From: Ancrocorticia populi
GTDB taxonomy: Bacteria > Actinomycetota > Actinomycetes > Actinomycetales > Actinomycetaceae
Length of the DNA: 64,000 nucleotides
Direction: 5' to 3'
Assembly (NCBI RefSeq): GCF_003123745.1
Contig: NZ_QETB01000005.1
Coordinates: forward strand, 62,001 to 126,000
The notes beneath the pieces were generated by a model. That model was not told the origin of the DNA, did not search any database, and was given only the letters and a program-made list of their open reading frames with translations. The translations under genes and the position numbers were made by a program. Shown here one piece after another: positions 62,888-64,000 of the stretch. Each line of letters opens with the position of its first letter. Position 1 is the first letter of the stretch.

Positions 62888-64000
62888 ATGGAAGCCCTGG
62901 ACACGGGCGCGACCGCGTGGATGCTAACCTCGGCATCCCTCGTGCTGCTTATGACGCCTGCACTCGCATTCTTCTACGGGGGAATGAGCCGAACGAAGTC
63001 CGTTCTCAACATGATGATGATGTCCATCGGCACAATGGCCGTCATCGGCGTGATCTATCCGCTGTGGGGATACTCAATGAGCTACGGGGAGAGCTCGGTT
63101 GGCGGGATCTTCGCCAACCCCTTTGACGGTTTTAACCTTTCCGGCCTCATTTATGGCGATGGAGGTGAGTTCCTCCTAGATGATCTTGGCGTACCCGCGA
63201 TTGTGGGCGTGGCATTCCAAGCCACCTTCGCGATCATCACTGTGGCGCTGATTTCCGGCGCCATTGCGGACCGCTCCAAGTTCTCCTCCTGGCTCGTGTT
63301 TGCCGGACTGTGGGCCACGCTGGCCTACTTCCCAATGGCACACATGGTTTGGGGTGGCGGATTCCTCTCCGATTCGGAGAACGGCTTGGCGGCGATGCTC
63401 TTTGGCACTACGGATGGGGCGGCCACCGTTGCGCCGATCGACTTCGCTGGCGGTACCGTTGTACACATCAACGCCGGTGTAGCGGCCCTAGCTCTGGCGC
63501 TCATCATCGGCAAACGGAAGGGCTTCGGAGAAGGGGCCTTCCGCCCGCACAACATCCCGTTCGTCATGCTGGGTGCTGCCCTGCTCTGGTTCGGATGGTT
63601 CGGATTTAACGCGGGGTCAGCATTCACTGCTGACGGCGCTGCCGGCCTAGCGTGGGTGAACACCACCTCCGCTACCGCCGCCGCTATCCTCGGATGGATC
63701 CTCACGGAGAAGATCCGATTCGGTCACATGACCGCGCTTGGTGCGGCCTCCGGAGTTGTAGCGGGGCTCGTAGCCATCACGCCGGCTGCTGGATCCGTGA
63801 GCCCATTCGGTGCGATCATGCTGGGTGCCATCGCCGGAGCCGTGTGCTCGCTGGCCGTGTCTCTCAAGACGAAGTTCGGCTACGACGATTCATTAGACGT
63901 GGTGGGAGTGCACCTTGTTGGTGGACTCATCGGAACTGTTCTGGTTGGCCTGTTCGCAACCGATACCGGCCTGTTCTACGGCGGCGGTATCAAGCAGTTG
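62888..64000 (+). CDS. amt: Ammonium transporter, truncated by the window edge
   Basis: 371 residues are visible, open at the end. The N-terminal TSASLVLLMTPALAFFYGGMSRTKSVLNMMMMS with GGMSRTKS near residue 37, DFAGGTVVHINAGVAALALAL near 185 (Amt signature with His in the pore) and LGAALLWFGWFGFNAGSA near 220 are typical. It imports ammonium and is usually followed by PII (glnB) outside this window. AAGGAGG (62876-62882) lies five bases before the ATG. A GlnR-like box lies upstream. Confidence 0.95.
   Translation, partial: MEALDTGATAWMLTSASLVLLMTPALAFFYGGMSRTKSVLNMMMMSIGTMAVIGVIYPLWGYSMSYGESSVGGIFANPFDGFNLSGLIYGDGGEFLLDDLGVPAIVGVAFQATFAIITVALISGAIADRSKFSSWLVFAGLWATLAYFPMAHMVWGGGFLSDSENGLAAMLFGTTDGAATVAPIDFAGGTVVHINAGVAALALALIIGKRKGFGEGAFRPHNIPFVMLGAALLWFGWFGFNAGSAFTADGAAGLAWVNTTSATAAAILGWILTEKIRFGHMTALGAASGVVAGLVAITPAAGSVSPFGAIMLGAIAGAVCSLAVSLKTKFGYDDSLDVVGVHLVGGLIGTVLVGLFATDTGLFYGGGIKQL

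Noticed and set aside
1-64000. CRISPR arrays, IS elements, prophage or integrase genes
   Set aside because: No regularly spaced repeats, transposase, integrase or phage structural genes were seen anywhere in the window.

Overview
The window is a chromosomal stretch of a high-GC Gram-positive bacterium. Evidence for an actinobacterium includes two clpP genes followed by clpX, a trigger factor with a long acidic C-terminal tail, a mycothiol-nitroreductase-like protein, a DUF222/13E12 HNH protein, a translational T-box with an ultrashort stem I in front of ileS, and many start codons that appear to be leaderless. Gene content and the moderate GC suggest Actinomycetaceae (Trueperella/Arcanobacterium-like), but the genus is an inference. 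No phage, IS element or CRISPR array was recognised.

Layout. 1-3.5 kb: pepN start (cut by the edge), a DsbA/nitroreductase-like gene, M13 peptidase and rpiB. 3.5-7 kb: cysteine synthesis (cysE, cysK) split by an AT-richer pair encoding a secreted protein (with a frameshift in a C6 run of its signal peptide) and a lipoprotein; then a YigZ-like gene. 7-9.7 kb: a cysteine-free L32 gene and a large MaoC-containing protein of unknown function. 10-14.4 kb: gluconate regulon (gntP-gntK, gnd, divergent GntR regulator). 14.5-16.6 kb: SOS-box-preceded DUF222/HNH gene, tRNA-Pro and tRNA-Gly. 16.6-21.2 kb: EamA transporter and a heterodimeric ABC exporter. 21.4-26.2 kb: protein quality control (tig, clpP1, clpP2, clpX) and chorismate mutase. 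26.2-29.7 kb: decayed DNA followed by a lactococcin-972-type bacteriocin with its membrane protein and ABC ATPase. 29.7-33.6 kb: acyl-CoA synthetase and S9 peptidase. 33.7-40 kb: a ChvE/MmsAB-type sugar ABC importer, a ROK regulator and an orphan sugar-type ATPase. 40-46.3 kb: Bcr/CflA efflux pump, valS, a short CofE-like protein, proC, and a broken DUF559-type gene. 46.3-52.7 kb: SDR, T-box, ileS, folC, ndk. 52.7-55.1 kb: PTS-type dihydroxyacetone kinase (dhaK, dhaL, dhaM fused to HPr). 55.1-64 kb: smc, a small membrane protein, threonine catabolism (tdh-kbl), ftsY and amt (cut by the edge).

Functional links. The regulon-level logic is readable from DNA in several places: a palindrome on the -35 of gnd, an inverted repeat at the start of the mmsA transcript, two LexA-like boxes on the DUF222/HNH promoter, a T-box on ileS, and a GlnR-like a-b-a-b box in front of amt. 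Carbon supply (gluconate, sugars, dihydroxyacetone) is prominent. Nine genes have a TANNNT hexamer ending 6-7 nt before the start codon and lack a convincing ribosome binding site, which points to widespread leaderless transcription and decides several starts.
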